DNA from: Warburgia ugandensis
Taxonomy: Eukaryota > Streptophyta > Magnoliopsida > Canellales > Canellaceae
Direction: 5' to 3'
NCBI GenBank assembly: GCA_035236585.1
Contig: CP141135.1
Location: 2,886,001-2,950,000, forward strand
DNA length: 64,000 bases
Shown here: piece after piece, positions 59,634-64,000 of the stretch
Numbering within the stretch: position 1 is the stretch's first letter
How the letters are laid out: every line of letters starts with the position of its first letter
Made by a program: the position numbers and the translations under genes
The notes under the pieces: model-generated
Seen by the model: only the letters and a program-made list of their open reading frames with translations
What the model was told of the DNA's origin: nothing
The model's database searches: none

Positions 59634-62428
59634 CAATGAGGAGGGTCTTGCGTCAAGTACCAGCCAGGAAGGGAGAAGTTGAAGATGATTCTGTTATTTC
59701 TTTCTTACAAATGATATGCATTCGTATATTAGTTTGTGAGGAAGAAATCAAAATCATCTATAGATTCTTAAAATATGGCCACCCTTGCGTCAAGTAGCTA
59801 GTCAGCAAGGGTGAAGTTGAAGATGATTTTGTTATTTCTTTTTTGCTTGCAAATATATATGCATTTGTATATTAGTTTGTAAGGAAGAAATGAAAATCAT
59901 CTTCAGCTTTTTAAAACTATGGCAACCCTAATATAACATGAATTGAAAACTGACATTTGCTCAAGCTAGGGCGTTCCCCATAGGTGACGCATTGCATCGA
60001 ATCACTGGTGATGTGAAAAATAGGCAAGGTTTGCTAGGGGGTTCTCCCAGAATCGATGCGCTACATCGGATCCTGGGTGTAGTGAAAAATAGGCAAGGGC
60101 TACTAGAACATTCCCTCAGAAGTGACACGCTGCATTAGAACCGAGGTATAGTGAAAGTGGAGATCGGTTCATACCATGTAGATCGAGAAAGGCGATAGTA
60201 AATAGGGTATCTCCAAAACATAAGGTTCGCATTGCTACATGGAATATAGGGACACTGACAGGTAAGAGTTTGGAGTTAGTAGACATGATGAAGCATAGGA
60301 GAGTCAACATCGCTTGTATCCAAGAAACTAAGTGGAAAGGGGCTAAAGTTAGAGAAATAGATGGGTATAAATTATGGTACGTAGGAAAGAAAAATAACAG
60401 AAATGACGTAGGAATAATAGTGGATAAGGAATTAAAGGATAAAGTTGTGGACGTTAAAATAATCAGTGATAGAATTATAATAATAATAATAATAATTATT
60501 ATTATTATTATTATTCTAGGAGACCAGATTATAAATGTTATAAGTGCACATGCACCACAAGTAGGGTTATAAAATATAATCAAGAGACAATTTTGGGAAG
60601 ATATGGAGGGAGTCATGCAAGAAATTCCCAACACTGAGGGGATATTTATAGGAGCATACTTAAATGGCCATGTAGGAAAAGATAAGGAAGGATATGATAC
60701 AATACATGGAGGATATGGTATAGGTGAACAAAATGAGATGGGGAAGAATATCCTCGATTTTGCTTTGTCATATAACATGTCCATTGCAAATACACTCTTT
60801 AAGAAGAGGGATAAACACTTAATAACCTTTAAAAGTGGACTTTATAAAAGCCAAATAGACTTTTTTCTACTTAGGAATAATGAACGATCTATATGTAAGG
60901 ATTGTAAGGTGATAGCCGGTGAGAGTTTAACCTCACAACATATGTTAATGGTTATAAATATCCATATCAAAAGATGGAGTAAAAGAATTGAACTTAATAC
61001 ACATCCAAAAACTAAGTAGTTGAACTTAAAAGGAAAGAAAATAACCTCATTCAAAAATAAGTTGATGGTAGAAGGAAATTAGAACTATGAAACAAAAGTA
61101 AATACCATGTGGACTAATATGACTGAGTCCATTAAGAAAGTGGCAAAAGATGTTTTAAGAGTATCTAAGAGTAAAAGGCTATTAACAAAGGAAACATGAT
61201 GGTGGAGTGAAACAGTACAAAAAGTTATTAAAGGAAAACAGATGCATTTTAAAGCATAGCAGAAGATTAGAAATAATGAAAACTATGAACAATATAAGAA
61301 TGCTAAAAATGTTGGTAGGAGAATAGTAAGTGAGGCTAGACTTAAAGCATATGATTAGCTCTATAATAGACTAGGATCGCGAAAATGTGAGATATATGTG
61401 TTTAAACTTGCAAAAGTAAGAGAACAGAAGGGTAAAGACTTAGATCATGCTTGGTGCATTAGAAACTATGATCAAAGGGTATTAGTCAAAGATGATGAGA
61501 TCAAACAAAGGTGGGAAACATACTTTCAAAATTTGTTAAATAACAATGGCTCTGAAAATATAGGGATTGAAAATGCTATAAATCTAAATAACATTGGATA
61601 TTATAGATATAAACGTAGGATTAGAATACCTGAAGTAAAAGAAGCCTTGAAAAAGATGAAATCAAGAAAGGCCATGGGTCATGATGGTATACCAATAGAG
61701 GTTTGGAAGCATATGAGAGATATTTGGATAATTTGGTTGACTAAGTTATTTAACAAGATTATAAAATCAAAGAAAATGCCTAATGAGTGGAGGAAAAGCT
61801 CTATTGTACCAATCTATAAGAATAAAGGAGACATTCAGAGTTGCACTAATTATCGAAGGATCAAACTTATAAGCCACATCATGAAACTTTTTAAAAGAGT
61901 AATTGAGAAGAAGCTATGACATGAAACAAGTGTATTGGAGAATCAGTTTTATTTCATGCCTAGGAGGTCTACCATGGAAGTTATTTTCTTACTAAGACAT
62001 TTAGTAGAAAAATATAAGGAGAGGAAGAAAGACCTCCACATGGTCTTTATCGACTGAGAGAAAGCTTATGATAGAGTCACTAGAAATTTAATATGGAGGG
62101 TGTTGGGTAGTAAAAGGGTTCTCAGGGCTATATAAATATAATTAAAGATATGTATGAGGGAGCGGTAACAAATGTTAAGACCACTAGTAGCGTGACTGGT
62201 GATTTTCTTGTCACTGTAGGATTGTATCAAGGATCAACATTGAGTCTATACCTTTTCACCTTAGTTATGGATGAGTTAACAAAACATCTGCACAAGGAGA
62301 TTCCCTAGTGTACGCTATTTGCAGATGATACAGTCCTACTTGCTGAGATAAGGGAGGGTGTAAATATAAAGCTAGAGTTATGGAAAGAAGCATTAGAATT
62401 TGAAGGATTTAAAATTAGCCGAACTAAG
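59634..62428 (+). mobile_element. Second RTE-type LINE, degenerate
   Basis: It has the same family features as the LINE at 13310-17060: two hairpin units (59640-59930), then 'RIATWNIGTLTGKSLELVD'-like sequence, 'CIQETKWKG' (60318), 'SQIDFFLLRN' (60856), 'RKAMGHDGIPIEVWKH' (61666), 'EWRKSSIVPIYKNKGD' (61786) and a degraded RT core with 'CTLFADDTVLL' near 62310. Many stops (for example near 61017, 61082, 61198 and 62057) show it is old. It stops at 62428 within the 'KISRTK' codons, where a TRIM begins. Confidence 0.9.
60473..60522. repeat. In-frame ATA/TTA microsatellite in the LINE
   Basis: A run of ATA then ATT triplets encodes about 14 consecutive Ile residues ('SDRIII...ILGDQIIN'). The other LINE has only 'DRIIIIKMILVEQIIN' at this place. 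Confidence 0.9.
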
Positions 62429-62947
62429 TGTAACAGCCCGAGGGCCCCACAATGCAACAATATTGTCCACTTTGGCAGGCTGGCTGACCCAGCCCCCGCA
62501 TAGTTTTGTTCTTCCCCCGTAGGGGAAAAGGCCTCTTTTGCAAGGGAAGTCCTCACCGCTCTTCTCAACGGCCCAGTAACTTTCCCCTTAGTGATGTGGG
62601 ACTAACTTTTAGTCCCTCACCTTGCCTATAAGCTTGCCAGCCCTCTTGGGCTGCCCTCATCAACCCGCCCTCATCGGCTAAGGCTTCACCTCTCCCCCTT
62701 AGGGGACACGCGAGCTCCCATGTGTGGTTAGCCACCCACACCAAGTCAGAGGTTAACTCTGATACCACTGTAACAGACCAAGGGCCCACACCCTGCAACG
62801 ATATTGTCTGCTTTGGAGACTGGGGCCCATATCACCCCGCCCCCACACGGTTTTGTTCTTCCCCTGTGAGGAAAAACCTATCGTTCCATGGGCAGAGTGC
62901 ATAGTGGATACGATATTGTCCTCTTTGGGTATCTTGCCCATCCCTCA
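62429..62947 (-). mobile_element. TRIM element 1 (519 bp)
   Basis: Plus-strand ends are TGTAACAGCCCGAGGG (62429) and CATCCCTCA (62947). A second terminal repeat starts TGTAACAGACCAAGGG at 62769 and contains 'gatattgtc'. On the minus strand the site next to it reads TGGTATCAGAGTTAACC (62751-62767), an initiator tRNA-Met primer site, which fixes the element on the minus strand. No coding capacity. The terminal repeats are about 180-190 bp and share 'gttttgttcttccc' and 'aacgatattgtc'-like blocks. Confidence 0.85.
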
Positions 62948-63446
62948 ACCTTCTAACCGGTGCCGTTGTTGGTCTCCTTTGAACATGTCCAAACCACCTA
63001 AGCCTAGTCTCCCTCATCTTGTTACCTATTGATGCTACCCTTAAATTTCCTCTAATATTTTTATTTCTAATTCTATCTTTTCTTGTCTTACCACTCATCT
63101 ATCTCAACATCCTCATTTCTGTGACACTCATCATATGAGTATGATGTTCCTTAACAGCCCAACACTGATCTATAGAGCATGGTCATCCTTATAGCCATCC
63201 TATAGAATTTTCCTTTTAGTTTGAGTGGCACCTGCCGATCACATAAAACTCCATATGCACATCTCCATTTATTCTAACCCGTTTGGATTATCTGGGTAAC
63301 CTCCCTCTCAATCTCTCCACTCTCATGGATCAATGATCTTAAGTATTGAAAGTGGTCTTTCACGAGGACTTCTTGGTTATCAATCTTGACTGGTGTTCCA
63401 CTTTTACGCTTCTTGCTAAAATTACTTTCCATATATTATGTCTTAG
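62948..63446 (-). mobile_element. Inverted LINE 3' piece between two TRIMs
   Basis: On the minus strand it codes for LINE C-terminal sequence: '[20 protein letters not shown]' and '[13 protein letters not shown]'. It corresponds to 13503-14000 of the complete LINE. Its minus-strand start (ctaagacataatatatgg, 63446) is exactly where the plus-strand LINE stopped at 62428, so together they form one LINE with the downstream part turned around. Confidence 0.85.
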
Positions 63447-63989
63447 TGTAACAGCCCGAGGGCCCCACAATGCAACGATGTTGTTCGCTTTGGCAGGCAG
63501 GCAGACCCAGCCCCCGCACAGTTTTGTTCTTCTCCCGTAGGGGAAAAGGCCTCATTGCAAGGGAAGTCATCACCACTCTTATTAACAGCCTAGTAACTTT
63601 TCCCTTAGCGATGTGGGACTAACTCTCAGTCCATCACCTTGACTAGAAGCCTAGAAGCTTGCTAGCCGTCTTGGCGCGACCTCTTGGCTCACCCTCATCA
63701 GCCAAGGCTTCATCTCTCCCCCTTAGGGGATACACATCCTCGCGTGTCACATGTGAGTGCCCACGTGCGGTTAGCCACCCACACCAGGTCAGGGGTTGGC
63801 TCTGATACCACTGTAACAGCCCAAGGGCCCACACCCTGCAATGATATTGTCTGCTTTGGAGATTGGGGCCCATATCACCCAGCCCCTGCGCTTTTTGTTC
63901 TTCCCCCATGAGGGAAAACTGGTCATTCCATGGGTAGAGTGCATAGCATATACGATATTGTCCTCTTTGGGTATCTTGCCCGTCCCTCA
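63447..63989 (-). mobile_element. TRIM element 2 (543 bp)
   Basis: Same family and orientation as TRIM 1: it begins TGTAACAGCCCGAGGG on the plus strand, has the primer site complement 'ggttggctctgatacca' (63794-63810), a second terminal repeat from 63812 (TGTAACAGCCCAAGGG) and ends GTCCCTCA at 63989. The remaining 11 bases of the window cannot be assigned. Confidence 0.85.
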
Positions 63990-64000
63990 GCCTTCGTCGT

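Noticed and set aside
62429..62617. Cassandra-type TRIM with a 5S rRNA segment
   Set aside because: Only 'gggaagtcctc' resembles 5S rRNA; the other conserved 5S promoter boxes are not visible.

Overview
This window is plant nuclear DNA, from a flowering plant. The evidence is spliced genes with plant-only architectures (DUF26 cysteine-rich receptor-like kinases, a gibberellin 2-oxidase), plant LTR retrotransposons with a tRNA-Asp-type primer site, RTE-type LINEs, TRIM elements and many copies of an Au-type tRNA-derived SINE. The base composition is AT-rich and most of the length is transposon debris. The species cannot be named from sequence alone; a woody or magnoliid-like genome is only a guess.

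Layout. 1-10,265 is a nest of retrotransposons: two same-strand Ty3/gypsy LTRs (1-1088, 2537-4414) beside a scrambled, partly palindromic Ty1/copia element (4417-7780), which is interrupted by a 2.4-kb solo LTR with an exact 5-bp target duplication (7839-10260). 10,266-12,385 holds two Au SINEs. 12,386-19,495 looks like one host gene: a possible untranslated first exon, an intron invaded by a complete LINE (13310-17060, perfect 16-bp target duplication), and a two-exon coding region for an unrecognised, highly charged protein whose start codon lies inside an antisense Au SINE fragment. 20,841-22,797 (minus strand) is an apparently intact three-exon gibberellin 2-oxidase-like gene, whose promoter and 5' end are built from about three divergent copies of a ~178-bp repeat. 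23,350-29,276 has almost no genes. 29,277-34,764 is the 5' half of a gypsy element (LTR, primer site, gag, protease; minus strand) inserted into the reverse transcriptase of a copia element whose 3' end and LTR follow (34765-36235).

36,880-58,921 carries a decayed RNase H domain and then a tandem cluster of cysteine-rich receptor-like kinase (CRK) genes. CRK copy 1 (39057-44237) is nearly full length but has stops and frameshifts, plus an intron-like insertion in its first exon. Copy 2 survives as promoter-like sequence (about 45480-45900) and an orphan last exon (50771-51082), with a 4.7-kb array of ~473-bp tandem repeats between them; every complete unit carries an antisense Au SINE. Copy 3 begins at 58138 with an intact double-DUF26 exon. 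51,083-57,300 is AT-rich with no recognisable gene. The right end (59,439-64,000) is an Au SINE, a second degenerate LINE, and two TRIM elements that bracket an inverted piece of that LINE.

The likely functional genes are the gibberellin 2-oxidase, the charged nuclear-type protein and possibly CRK copy 3, most of which would lie beyond the window. They do not form a pathway. The most notable signals are structural: a possible intron gain at an AG|GT duplication, SINE-derived coding start, amplification of a SINE-bearing unit inside a CRK locus, and a TRIM/LINE inversion.
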